Positions 25,603 to 34,528 of a DNA stretch of 64,000 bases are shown here, piece by piece. Below the pieces are notes generated by a model that was given only the letters and a program-made list of their open reading frames with translations, had not been told where the DNA came from and made no database searches. How positions within the stretch are numbered: the stretch's first letter is position 1; each line of letters opens with the position of its first letter. Source of the stretch: Streptomyces akebiae (GTDB lineage: Bacteria; Actinomycetota; Actinomycetes; Streptomycetales; Streptomycetaceae); assembly GCF_019599145.1 (NCBI RefSeq), contig NZ_CP080647.1, forward strand, positions 1,922,001-1,986,000, written 5' to 3'. The translations under genes and the position numbers were made by a program.

Positions 25603-26592
25603 CTAGCCTCCGATCGCTGACATCGGGCGGTCCGGCTGGACGAAGGTCGGGTCGTCCAGGCCTGCGCCCGCCTTCTTGCCCCACATCGCCGTCCGCCAGA
25701 TACGCGCTATCTCCTCGTCCGGCGCTCCCGAGCGCAAGGCCGCTCGCAGGTCCGTCTCCTCCGTCGCGAACAGGCACGTACGCACCTGACCGTCCGCCGT
25801 CAGACGCGTGCGGTCGCAGGCCGCGCAGAACGGGCGGGTGACCGAGGCGATGACACCCACGACATGGGGGCCGCCGTTGACCAGCCAGCGCTCCGCCGGG
25901 GCCGAGCCGCGCTTCGCCGAGCCCTCCTCGGTCAGCTCGAAGCGGGTGCGCAGGGAGGTCAGGATGTCGCCTGCCGTGATCATGCCGTCGCGCTTCCAGC
26001 CGTGCTGCGCGTCCAGGGGCATCTGCTCGATGAAGCGCAGTTCGTAGTCGCACTCGACCGCCCAGGCCAGCAGGTCGGGGGCTTCGTCGTCGTTGAGGCC
26101 GGGCATCAGGACCGAGTTGACCTTCACCGGGGTCAGGCCCGCCTCGCGGGCGGCGTACAGGCCCTCGATGACGTCCTTGTGCCGGTCACGGCGGGTGAGG
26201 GTCTTGAAGACGTCCGGGCGCAGGGTGTCGAGGGAGACGTTGACGCGGTCCAGGCCCGCGGCCTTCAGCGCCGTCGCTGTGCGCTTGAGGCCGATGCCGT
26301 TGGTCGTGAGCGACATCTGGGGGCGGGACTCCAGGGCGGCCACCCGCTCGACGATGCCGACCAGGCCCGGGCGCAGCAGCGGCTCGCCGCCGGTGAAGCG
26401 GACCTCCTCGATGTCTAGGGAGGTGACCGCGATGTCGATCAGGCGGACGATCTCGTCGTCCGTGAGCAGATCGCTCTTGCCCAGCCACTGCAGGCCCTCC
26501 TCGGGCATGCAGTACGTACAGCGCAGATTGCACCGGTCAGTCAGCGACACTCTCAGGTCGGTGGCCACTCGGCCGTAGGTATCGATCAGCAC
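25603..26592 (-). CDS. moaA: GTP 3',8-cyclase MoaA (molybdenum cofactor synthesis)
   Basis: 329 residues from a GTG overlapping the xdhC stop. Radical-SAM cysteines CNLRCTYC are at 21, 25 and 28, followed by EVRFTGGEPLLRP. The second 4Fe-4S site is CAACDRTRLTADGQVRTC near residue 255. The C-terminus ends in GG, as MoaA requires. It converts GTP to 3',8-cyclo-dihydro-GTP, the first step of molybdopterin synthesis. Its coupling to a molybdoenzyme operon makes functional sense: extra cofactor supply when the oxidoreductase is made. Confidence 0.95.
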   Translation of the reverse strand: MLIDTYGRVATDLRVSLTDRCNLRCTYCMPEEGLQWLGKSDLLTDDEIVRLIDIAVTSLDIEEVRFTGGEPLLRPGLVGIVERVAALESRPQMSLTTNGIGLKRTATALKAAGLDRVNVSLDTLRPDVFKTLTRRDRHKDVIEGLYAAREAGLTPVKVNSVLMPGLNDDEAPDLLAWAVECDYELRFIEQMPLDAQHGWKRDGMITAGDILTSLRTRFELTEEGSAKRGSAPAERWLVNGGPHVVGVIASVTRPFCAACDRTRLTADGQVRTCLFATEETDLRAALRSGAPDEEIARIWRTAMWGKKAGAGLDDPTFVQPDRPMSAIGG

Positions 26593-27752
26593 GTTCCTGC
26601 GACCCTTCCTGCCCCGTGCCGCGCCGCCTCCGACACCGCCGCGGAAACGCGATGGATCGGGCCGCTGACCTGGACCAGAGGCAAGCCACTCGCTCGGCCG
26701 GCGTGGGCGATGATCTCCGCGGTGATCGAGATCGCTGTCTCCTCGGGCGTGCGGGCGCCGAGGTCGAGGCCGATCGGGGACCGCAGCTGGGCCAACTGCT
26801 CCGGTGTGACGCCGACTTCACGCAGACGGAGAAGGCGCTCTTCGTGGGTGCGGCGGGAGCCCATGGCGCCGACGTAGCCCACGGGCAGGTCGAGTGCCAG
26901 CTGCAGCAGCGGGATGTCGAACTTGGCGTCGTGGGTGAGCACACAGACGGCGGTACGGGCGTCCACGGCCGTCTGTGCCAGGTAGCGGTGGGGCCAGTCG
27001 ACGACCACCTCGTCGGCGTGCGGGAAGCGGGCTTCGGTGGCGAAGACGGGGCGGGCGTCGCACACGGTGACGTGGTAGCCCAGGAACCGGCCGGCCTGGG
27101 CGAGGGCGGCAGCGAAGTCGATGGCGCCGAAGATCAGCATGCGGGGGCGGGTGGCGGCCGCGTGGACGAGGACGGTGAGCTGCTCGGGGCAGGTGTCGGC
27201 CTCGCCGCCGAGAGCGAGAAGTGCCGTGCGTCCGGTACGGAGTTGGGCGGTGGCCCGGTCCGCCACGGCCCGGCCGGTCGGCCCGTCGGCGAGTGCGCGG
27301 TCGGCGATCCAGCTGTCGCCGAGCACGCTCAGCGTGGCGCCGAGCAATCCCTCAGGCCCGTCCACGACCTGGGCGACGGCGGCGGGCCGGCCCTCGGTCG
27401 CCTCGGCGAGCGCCCCGCCGAGATGCGGCTGGGCGGCGGGGTCGATGCGCTGGATGAGGACGTCGAGTTCGCCGCCGCAGGTCAGTCCCACGGCGAAGGC
27501 GTCGTCGTCGGAGTAGCCGAACCAGGCCCGCTGGGCAGGCCCTTGGTCGTGCAGTACCTGTCGGCACAGCTCGTACACCGCGCCTTCGACGCAGCCGCCG
27601 GAGATGCTGCCGATGGCGTTGCCGTCCTCGTCGACCGCGACCGACGTACCGATGGGCAGGGGTGCGCTGCCGGTGACGTCGACGACGGTGGCCAGGGCGA
27701 AGGGGCGTTCCTCGCGGCACCAGCGGTGCAGTGTGTCCGCGATGTTCAGCAT
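26586..27752 (-). CDS. xdhC: XdhC/CoxI-family molybdoenzyme maturation factor
   Basis: 388 residues from an ATG. The N-terminal XdhC domain (FALATVVDVTGSAPLPIGTS, ISGGCVEGAVYELC) is followed by a Rossmann-like C-terminal domain (RMLIFGAIDFAAALAQAG, YVGAMGSRRTHEERLLRL). The family binds the molybdenum cofactor, aids its sulfuration and inserts it into xanthine-dehydrogenase-type enzymes. PaoD is the equivalent in the E. coli Pao system. It follows the large subunit gene and overlaps moaA. Confidence 0.9.
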   Translation of the reverse strand: MLNIADTLHRWCREERPFALATVVDVTGSAPLPIGTSVAVDEDGNAIGSISGGCVEGAVYELCRQVLHDQGPAQRAWFGYSDDDAFAVGLTCGGELDVLIQRIDPAAQPHLGGALAEATEGRPAAVAQVVDGPEGLLGATLSVLGDSWIADRALADGPTGRAVADRATAQLRTGRTALLALGGEADTCPEQLTVLVHAAATRPRMLIFGAIDFAAALAQAGRFLGYHVTVCDARPVFATEARFPHADEVVVDWPHRYLAQTAVDARTAVCVLTHDAKFDIPLLQLALDLPVGYVGAMGSRRTHEERLLRLREVGVTPEQLAQLRSPIGLDLGARTPEETAISITAEIIAHAGRASGLPLVQVSGPIHRVSAAVSEAARHGAGRVAGTC

Positions 27753-27901
27753 GGGGGGTCTCCAGAACGGACGGTCGCTGTCGCAGTAGGTGGCTCGGGC
27801 CGCCGCCGCGTCGACGGGGGCGTGTGCGCGGCGGCGGCCCGGGGAGGTCCGGCAGCCGTACGGGGGGTCGGCTGCGGGACCCGTCTAGGGAGGCGGTGGT
27901 G

Positions 27902-30094
27902 TCAGAGCAACCCCTCGGCGGTGATGGGCAGTTGGCGGACCCGCCGACCGGTGGCGTTGTAGACCGCGTTGGCGATGGCGGGCGCCACGCCCACCTGGAC
28001 GACCTCGCCGAGTCCCTTGACGCCCAGCAGGTTGCCGGCGTTGTCCTCGCCGTCCAGGTAGATCGCCTTGATGTCGGGGACGTCGGCGTTCACCGGGACG
28101 AGGTAGTCGGCCAGGCTGGCGTTCACGATCCGCCCGTCCCGGTGGTCGGTGACCGTGTGCTCAAGGAGCGCCTGCCCGATGCCGCCCACGATGCCGCCGA
28201 ACGCCTGGCTCTCGGCCAGCTTGGGGCTGATGATCCGGCCCGCGTCGTACACGCCGAGCATCCGCCGCACCCGCACCAGCCCCAGGTCCGCGTCCACGGC
28301 GACCTCGGCGAAAGTGGCGTTGTAGGCGAAGTAGGCGGACCGCTCACTGCCCGGCCCGCTGTAGGTACCGTCGGCTTCCAGTTGGTCGCGCTTGTTGCGG
28401 GCCAGCAGGCGCTTGTACGTCTCACCACGGGCGGTGTTGTTCTGCACGTGCAGTCGGCCGCCGCGGACGACCACGTCGTCCGCGTTCACGCCGTACAGCG
28501 GCGACTCGCGGTCCTCGACGGCCAGCTTGATCGCCTGCTGCCGCACCTTGTTGCAGGCGTCGACGACGGCCGAGCCGACGCTGGCCATGGTCGCCGAACC
28601 GCCGTGCGGCGAGGTCGGCGGATAGAGGGAGTCACCGAGCCGGAAGGTCACTGTGCGCATGGTCAGCCCGAGCGCGTCCGCTGCCACTTGGGTCTGGGAG
28701 GTGTACGTGCCCGGCCCCATGTCACTCGTGGCCGCCTCGACCACCGCGGTGCCATCGGCGTCCAGACGCGCCCGCGCCTGCGCGGGATACCGTCCCGGGT
28801 CGTAGACACCGGCGGCCATGCCCAAACCGATCAGCAGGTTCCCCTCCCGTGTGGAGCGCGGCTTCGGATTACGGCGGTCCCAGCCGAACTCGCGGGCACC
28901 GACCGTGTAGCACTCGCTGAGCCGCCGGGTGGAAAACGGCTCGTTCGTCGCCTCGTCCTCGCTCGGCTCGTTGCGCCGGCGCAGCTCGATCGGGTCAATG
29001 CCCAGTTCATGCGCGAGTTCGTCCATCGCCGACTCGATCACGAACGACCCGGTGGCGAAACCCGGCCCGCGCATCCAGATCGGGGTGTTCACGTCCAGCG
29101 GCACCTGCCGGTACGCCTGGCGGACGTTCGGCATGCTGTACATCATCTGCCCCGGCGACCCAGCGCCTTCGAAGAACGTCTCGTACGAGGACGTCTCGGC
29201 GTCGATGTCGTGGATCGCGGCGTTCAGCCGGCCGCGCCGGTCGCTGCCCAGTTGCAGCCGGTACTCGTACGCGGGCCGGAAGCCGGTGCCGAAGTACATC
29301 TGCTTGCGGCTGAGCACCAGTTTGACCGGGCGCCGCGTCACCCGCGCGGCGAGCGCGGCGACGATCGTGTGCGGCCAGCAGCGCAGTCCGCTGCCGAAAC
29401 CGCCCCCGACGAACGGGTTGATGACCCGCACCGCGTCCGCCGGCAGGTCGAAGACCGCGGCGATCTCGTCGTGCGTGCCCATCACCCACTGGGTCTTGTC
29501 CCAGACTGTGAGCTTGTTGCCGTCCCAGCGGGCGACGGTGGCGTGCGGCTCCATCGGGTTGTGGTGGTTGCGGGCCAGCTCGTACGTCAGGTCCAGCCGT
29601 ACGGCCGAGGAGCGCAGCCCGGCTTCCGCGTCACCGCGCGCGTAGTTCGTCGGCTCGCCCGGCTCGGCCTTGGCGATGTCGGTCGAGGGCCGCTCGGCGT
29701 CGTAACGGACCTCGACCAGGCTCGCCCCGTGCTGGGCCGCCTCCAGCGTGGTAGCGACCACCACGGCGACGGGCTGGCCGTGGAAGAGCACCCGGTCGTC
29801 CTGGAACACCCGCAGCCTGCGCCCGGCCGGGTTGTTCGAGCCGGCGTTGTCCCGGTACGGGAGCTTCGGCGCGTTGCCGTGGTGGATCACCCGCAGCACA
29901 CCAGCGTGTTTCTCCGCGGCGCGCGTGTCGATGGATCTGATGCGGCCGCGGCCGATGCTCGCGTCGACGATGACGGCATGCACGACACCCTTGAGGTCGT
30001 GCTCGGCGGCGTACTCCGCCTTGCCCGTGACCTTCAGCACGCCGTCCACCCGGGACAGCGGTGCGCCTACGGCTGCCTGCGGCTGGGGGCTCAT
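27902..30094 (-). CDS. paoC: Molybdopterin-binding subunit of a PaoABC-type aldehyde oxidoreductase
   Basis: 730 residues from ATG 30094, which overlaps the upstream stop (ATGA). The xanthine-dehydrogenase fold is clear: SRVDGVLKVTGKAEYAAEHD at the start, NPFVGGGFGSGL (cofactor binding), and GLGEVVQVGVAPAIANAV near the C-terminus with the conserved catalytic glutamate of the family. The length matches the roughly 730-residue PaoC class. It oxidises aldehydes, probably aromatic ones, to acids. PaoC itself has no Tat signal and is carried out with PaoA. Confidence 0.87.
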   Translation of the reverse strand: MSPQPQAAVGAPLSRVDGVLKVTGKAEYAAEHDLKGVVHAVIVDASIGRGRIRSIDTRAAEKHAGVLRVIHHGNAPKLPYRDNAGSNNPAGRRLRVFQDDRVLFHGQPVAVVVATTLEAAQHGASLVEVRYDAERPSTDIAKAEPGEPTNYARGDAEAGLRSSAVRLDLTYELARNHHNPMEPHATVARWDGNKLTVWDKTQWVMGTHDEIAAVFDLPADAVRVINPFVGGGFGSGLRCWPHTIVAALAARVTRRPVKLVLSRKQMYFGTGFRPAYEYRLQLGSDRRGRLNAAIHDIDAETSSYETFFEGAGSPGQMMYSMPNVRQAYRQVPLDVNTPIWMRGPGFATGSFVIESAMDELAHELGIDPIELRRRNEPSEDEATNEPFSTRRLSECYTVGAREFGWDRRNPKPRSTREGNLLIGLGMAAGVYDPGRYPAQARARLDADGTAVVEAATSDMGPGTYTSQTQVAADALGLTMRTVTFRLGDSLYPPTSPHGGSATMASVGSAVVDACNKVRQQAIKLAVEDRESPLYGVNADDVVVRGGRLHVQNNTARGETYKRLLARNKRDQLEADGTYSGPGSERSAYFAYNATFAEVAVDADLGLVRVRRMLGVYDAGRIISPKLAESQAFGGIVGGIGQALLEHTVTDHRDGRIVNASLADYLVPVNADVPDIKAIYLDGEDNAGNLLGVKGLGEVVQVGVAPAIANAVYNATGRRVRQLPITAEGLL

Positions 30095-31071
30095 TCCATC
30101 TCTCCTACGGTGCGCAGCTGGCGTTCGACGGTCCGCTTCAGGAGCTCGACCTTGAACCGGTTGTGCTGAAGGGGGCGGGCACCATCGGCCGCGTGACTCG
30201 CGGCCTCGGCCCACAGGCGGTCCGAGGGGCGCTCGCCGATCAGGGCACGCTCAACGGCCGGAAGCTTCCACGGCACCGTCGCCACAGCGCCGGCGGCGAC
30301 CTTCGCCTCGCGGATCACCCCGCCCCGGATGTGCAGTGCGACGGCCGCCGAGGCGAGCCCGAACGAGTAGGACTGCCGGTCGCGGAGCTTCAGATAGGCC
30401 GACTTCAGCGGACGCGGATACGCCGGGATCTCGACCGCCGTGATCAACTCACCCCGGCGGATGTTCTGTTCGCGCTGCGGAGTGCTGCCGGGCCGGAGCA
30501 GGAAGTCGGCGAAGGGCAGGCTGCGCTCCTTGCCGTCCGGAGCCTGCAGGTGGACCCTCGCCTCCAGGGCGGTGAGGGCGACGGCGAAGTCGGACGCGTG
30601 CACGGCCACGCAGTGATCGGAGCCGCCGAGGATCGCGTGGCCACGGTTGTAGCCCTGCAGAGCGGCGCAGCCGGAGCCGGGCTCGCGCTTGTTGCAGTCG
30701 GCGGTGACATCGCGGAAGTAGGTGCAGCGGGTGCGCTGCATAATGTTGCCGCCGATGGTGGCCATGTTCCGCAGTTGGGCCGAGGCGCCCCGCAGCGCTT
30801 GGGCGGCCACCGGGAAGAGGGAGTTCAGCTTGGGGTCGGCGGTGGCCACGGCCATCGGGACCAGGGCGCCGATGCGGATGCCGCCGCCCGCGGTGGCGGT
30901 GATGTCACGCAGGGGCAGGGCGCTGATGTCGACGAGTGTGTCGGGGGTTTCGACGGTCTCGCGCATCAGGTCGACCAGGGTGGTTCCGCCGGCGATGTAG
31001 CGGCCACCGCGTCGGCCGGCGTCCAGGGCTTCCCGGACGCTGCTGACGCGGGTGTAGGAGAAGGGATGCAT
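30091..31071 (-). CDS. paoB: FAD and 4Fe-4S subunit of a PaoABC-type oxidoreductase
   Basis: 326 residues from ATG 31071. The FAD-binding segments are GGRYIAGGTTLVDLM and LRNMATIGGNIMQRTRC. After them comes the cysteine-rich insertion RCTYFRDVTADCNKR with GSGCAAL, which in PaoB and its relatives holds an extra [4Fe-4S] cluster and separates this class from ordinary xanthine dehydrogenase FAD subunits. It passes electrons between the 2Fe-2S subunit and FAD. Confidence 0.87.
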   Translation of the reverse strand: MHPFSYTRVSSVREALDAGRRGGRYIAGGTTLVDLMRETVETPDTLVDISALPLRDITATAGGGIRIGALVPMAVATADPKLNSLFPVAAQALRGASAQLRNMATIGGNIMQRTRCTYFRDVTADCNKREPGSGCAALQGYNRGHAILGGSDHCVAVHASDFAVALTALEARVHLQAPDGKERSLPFADFLLRPGSTPQREQNIRRGELITAVEIPAYPRPLKSAYLKLRDRQSYSFGLASAAVALHIRGGVIREAKVAAGAVATVPWKLPAVERALIGERPSDRLWAEAASHAADGARPLQHNRFKVELLKRTVERQLRTVGEME

Positions 31072-31082
31072 GGGGCCGCTCC

Positions 31083-31721
31083 TTACTTCCGGGCGGCGGT
31101 CTGCTCGACCGCGCGCACGATTTTCACGTAGCAGCCACAGCGGCAGACGTTGCCGCTCATGTACTCCCGGATCTCCTCCGGCGAGTTGGTGTGGCCCTCC
31201 TGGATACAGCCGACGCCGGACATGATCTGGCCCGGAGTGCAGTAGCCGCACTGGAAGGCGTCCTCGTCGACGAACGCCTGCTGCAGCGGGTGCAACTTGT
31301 CACCCTTGGCCAGACCCTCGATCGTGGTGACCTCGGCGCCCTCCAGCCGAACCGCCAACGTCAGGCAGGAGTTGACCCGCTGCCCGTCGACCAGCACCGT
31401 GCACGCCCCGCAAGCCCCGGCGTTACAGCCCTTCTTCGAGCCGGTCAGGTCGAGATGTTCCCGGAGCAGATCCAGCAGCGAGGTGCGGTTGTCGACCGTC
31501 ACGGTCCGCCGGGTGCCGTTCACCGACAGGGACACACGGCTGGAGGGCGCCGCCCCCGTGGCGGTCGCCTCCTCGGCGCCGGCCAGGAACGTTCCTCCGG
31601 CCACCACGACACCGCCCACCGCGACACCGGTGGCGATGACGGTGCGCCGACTGGGCCCCGAGGGGGACTCACCGGCTCCGGTGGGCGGAGGAACAACAGA
31701 ATCAGGGAGTTCAGAGGACAT
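31083..31721 (-). CDS. paoA: Tat-signal 2Fe-2S subunit of a PaoABC-type oxidoreductase
   Basis: 212 residues from an ATG. A twin-arginine signal (SRRTVIATGVAVGGVVVAGG, RR at 25-26) precedes a plant-type ferredoxin site (GCNAGACGACTVL) and a second 2Fe-2S site (FQCGYCTPGQIM, GNVCRCGCYVKI). This matches PaoA, which carries the heterotrimer out through the Tat system, so the enzyme should work on the outer face of the membrane. First gene of the operon paoA-paoB-paoC-xdhC-moaA; spacing is 11 bases to paoB. Confidence 0.88.
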   Translation of the reverse strand: MSSELPDSVVPPPTGAGESPSGPSRRTVIATGVAVGGVVVAGGTFLAGAEEATATGAAPSSRVSLSVNGTRRTVTVDNRTSLLDLLREHLDLTGSKKGCNAGACGACTVLVDGQRVNSCLTLAVRLEGAEVTTIEGLAKGDKLHPLQQAFVDEDAFQCGYCTPGQIMSGVGCIQEGHTNSPEEIREYMSGNVCRCGCYVKIVRAVEQTAARK

Positions 31722-32277
31722 GCATTCGCCTTTGCATCACGGACGGATCAGTCGTGTACACCAGCGGGAGACCGGGCACGAGATCGACGCCACCGCGGAA
31801 AACTGGGTGACCGCTCGCCTCGACCGGGCGACTGATCACGCGGGAAGTCTTGCACCACAGGCGTCACCCATGGCAGGGAGGTTTTCCTCCCCCCTTGCTT
31901 TCCCTTGGTTTTCCCTTGGTTTTTTGCCCGCAAGTAAGCGCTAGGTAATGAATGAAGGACCGTCGAAGGCTCGGCAAGTCGACGCCCCTCGAATTCACCA
32001 CGGAGGGGACAACAGCAGTCGGCGAGAGAGCCCGTTTCGGGCGAGAAGGTGCGTACTGATCTTGTAGGGCGTCGGCGCCTCGACCGGCTGCCATGACGTC
32101 ACTCAAGGTCTTCACACGCTGCGTGTCCACCGCTGACGGAGCCGCCCGCTGCGACCGCGCGCACAGCGGGCCTCGTCACCCAACAGGCCGCGGATCCATC
32201 GGGACCGCGATCCGGTGACTGAGCGGCGCCAGCAGCCTGGGCCACAGGGAACACCCCCGCCAGGCGCCGATGATGAT
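31722..32277. other. Upstream region of the oxidoreductase operon, no gene
   Basis: No credible gene. It should hold the operon promoter on the - strand. A 6-bp inverted repeat GGGAGG-TTTT-CCTCCC lies at 31876-31891 and a direct repeat of TTTTCCCTTGG near 31899-31925. Both are in an unusually T-rich patch and might be regulatory. Confidence 0.5.
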
Positions 32278-33260
32278 CTAGACGAGTCATTCCGAATGCT
32301 GACGGTGCGTTCGGGAACGCAGACAGGGCGTCCAAGATCGATCTGTGACGAATGACCTGGACGCCCTGCTCACCGCACTGTACGTGAAGATCGACGACGA
32401 GATGGGAGACACCCGATGGCTGGGACGGCCGCCCCGGTTGACGGACTCCGAGCTCGTCTGCCTCGCCGTTGCCCAGGCGATGCTCGGCTTCGCCTCGGAG
32501 TCCAGGTGGCTGCGGTTCGTGGGCTCCCGCTTGGCTGCGATGTTCCCGTACGTACCGAAGCAGCCGGGCTGGAACAAGCGGCTGCGGGCCGCGCTGCCCC
32601 TGGTCAAACGAGCCATACGGCTCCTCGCGGCGGACACCGACTTCTGGTTCGACAACCACTGGATCATCGACTCCACCCCGTCGAGTGCGGCCGTTCACGG
32701 CCCACGGTGAAGCGGTCGGACCTGGCCGGCTGGGCCGGATACGGATACTGCGCCAGTCACTCCCGATTCTTCTGGGGGCTGCGGCTGTACCTGGTGTGCA
32801 CCCCAACCGGCATGCCGATCCTGTGGGCCCTGGCGAACCCAAAGCTGGACGAGCGCGAGGTGCTGACGGCAATGCTGGACCGCGAGCCGGACGCGGTCAC
32901 CGACCGGCCCGGCCTGCTACTGATCGCGGACAAGGGCTTCGCCTCCAAAGAGTTCGAGGCGGACCTGGCGTTGCGCGGGGCAGAGTTGCTGCGGCCGTCG
33001 TTCAAGCGGGAGAAGCACCGCAAAGGCGAGTCCCTGCTGAAGTCGGTGCGGCAGCTGATCGAGTCGGTGAACGACACTCTCAAGGGCCAGCTCGACCTGG
33101 AGCAGCACGGCGGCCGGACCTTCGAGGGCGTCGCCGTCCGCGTCGCCCAGCGCGTCCTCGCACTGGCCGTGGCGATCTGGCACAACCACAAGACCGGACA
33201 GCCGGTCATGCGATCCCTGATCGCCTACGACCACTGATCACATCGGAATGACTCGTCTAG
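32278..33260 (+). mobile_element. IS5-family insertion sequence
   Basis: Terminal inverted repeats match over 18 bases: CTAGACGAGTCATTCCGA at the left (32278-32295) and its reverse complement at the right (33243-33260). The outermost CTAG is palindromic and present at both ends, so it may be a duplicated target site, as some IS5-group elements use CTAG or TA. The element is about 0.98 kb and carries one transposase gene in two frames. Both ends are intact, so this is a recent arrival compared with the other IS remnants here. Confidence 0.85.
32345..33237 (+). pseudogene. IS5-family transposase, frameshifted or read by frameshifting
   Basis: Frame one runs from GTG 32345 to a stop at 32710 (LDALLTALYVKIDDEMGDTR to FDNHWIIDSTP). 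The rest continues in another frame (VECGRSRPTVKRSDLAGWAG, LLIADKGFASKEFEADLALR, KSVRQLIESVNDTLKGQLDL) to 33237. The expected junction DSTP-VEC is broken by one base at ACCCCGTCGAG near 32680. The DDE residues are visible: D in IDSTP, D in LLIADKGF, E in RQLIESVNDT. A one-base loss would inactivate it; a -1 programmed frameshift is possible, as some IS use one. Confidence 0.75.
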
Positions 33261-34063
33261 GAATTAAAAGCGGGGGCGTGCTTGATTTTTTGTGGGCCGT
33301 TGAGGAGGTTGTGCGGTTGGAGAAGGCCGGGCTCGACGCCGTCTGGGTGGCCGAGGCGTACGGTTTCGATTCCCCGACCCTCATGGGCTATCTCGCCGCC
33401 CGCACCGAGCGCGTGACAATCGGCTCGTACATCATCAACATCTACTCACGGACGCCTGCGCTGATCGCCCAGACCGCCGCCGGACTCGACGTGCTCTCCC
33501 AGGGCCGTGCGCTCCTCGGGCTCGGCGCGTCCGGCCCGCAGGTCGTCGAGGGCTGGCACGGCCGGCCGTACGACAAGCCGCTCGGCCGCACCCGCGAGAC
33601 CGTCGAACTGTGCCGCCGGATCTGGCGACGCGAGGTGATCGACCACCATGGCATCGTCGACATGCCACTGCCGCCCGAGAAGGGCGGCACGCTCGGCAAG
33701 CCCCTGAAGTTCCTCAACCACCCGGTACGCAGCGAGATACCGATCCACGTCGCGGCCCTCGGCCCGGCCAACGTCCGGATGACCGCGGAGATCGCCGACG
33801 GCTGGCTGCCGCATCTCTTCATCCCCGAGAAGGCCGGACAGATCTGGGGCGGCGCACTCGCCGAGGGACTGGCACGCCGGCCCGCGGAACGGGGGAATCT
33901 CCAGATCGCCGCGGGCAGCCTCCTCGCAGTCGGCCAGGACGCGGCAGCCGCCCGCGACCTGCTCCGTCCGATGATCGCCCTCTACCTCGGCGGCATGGGC
34001 GCCAAGGGCAAGAACTTCTACAACGACCTGGCCCGCGCCCACGGGTACAAGGGTTGGCACTGA
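33248..34063 (+). CDS. LLM-class F420-dependent oxidoreductase, both ends altered
   Basis: 271 residues. The luciferase-like TIM-barrel pattern is clear (AGLDAVWVAEAYGFDSPTLM, RVTIGSYIINIYSRTPALIA, LLGLGASGPQVVEGWHGRPY). Usual members are about 330-350 residues. Here the sequence stops at NDLARAHGYKGWH, lacking the last helices. The start is odd: ATG 33248 and the codons for MTRL lie inside the right inverted repeat of the IS, so the original start was replaced. Function is doubtful; the family uses F420 to reduce or oxidise varied substrates. Confidence 0.65.
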   Translation: MTRLGIKSGGVLDFLWAVEEVVRLEKAGLDAVWVAEAYGFDSPTLMGYLAARTERVTIGSYIINIYSRTPALIAQTAAGLDVLSQGRALLGLGASGPQVVEGWHGRPYDKPLGRTRETVELCRRIWRREVIDHHGIVDMPLPPEKGGTLGKPLKFLNHPVRSEIPIHVAALGPANVRMTAEIADGWLPHLFIPEKAGQIWGGALAEGLARRPAERGNLQIAAGSLLAVGQDAAAARDLLRPMIALYLGGMGAKGKNFYNDLARAHGYKGWH

Positions 34064-34528
34064 CGAGCTGCTGAGCACCGCCCATCGGGATCGCTGAAAC
34101 GGGGCGGGCTTCCCCAGCGGTGGGTCGAGTCGATGTCGACCGCTGGACGCCATCCTCGCCTCCGCCTTACGCGTTCTCGGCGGACGTGAGCGCAGGCTGC
34201 GGATTCCCACCCATCCCCCAGGCCCCGGAGGATGGCCGGTCGGCCTCACACCTTCCATGACCTGAAGCCCGCATGTGAGCGATGCGTGAGCGGGCAGCAG
34301 AGGCGAGCCGTCACCCGCCGGTTCTTGCGCCGAGGGCGTCCTCTGACTGGACCGCCCTGTGTGAAAGACGGGATCACACTCCGAGGCACAGGTGTTCGCG
34401 ACCCCTTCGCCGGTTGTGCGCGCACGAGCGACCAGTACCGGTTCGACGGCCAGACGCGTGACGCACCGGTCGGCCCGTGCGAGACGCGTCCGGGGTCTCC
34501 TTCAGCGGCCCGCCGCGCTGCTACGACG
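34064..34528. other. No supported gene
   Basis: The missing 3' part of the LLM gene is not found in any frame. An imperfectly placed inverted repeat GTGTGA-N9-TCACAC lies at 34359-34379 with no gene start close by. Nothing else is seen. Confidence 0.5.

Noticed and set aside
27731..30169. An 812-codon + strand frame opposite the molybdopterin subunit
   Set aside because: Its content is the mirror image of a clearly recognised paoC-type gene; rich in Val, Arg, Gly and His without motifs.
34359..34379. GTGTGA-N9-TCACAC inverted repeat, like a GntR or CRP-type site
   Set aside because: There is no gene start close by; short repeats of this type arise by chance.
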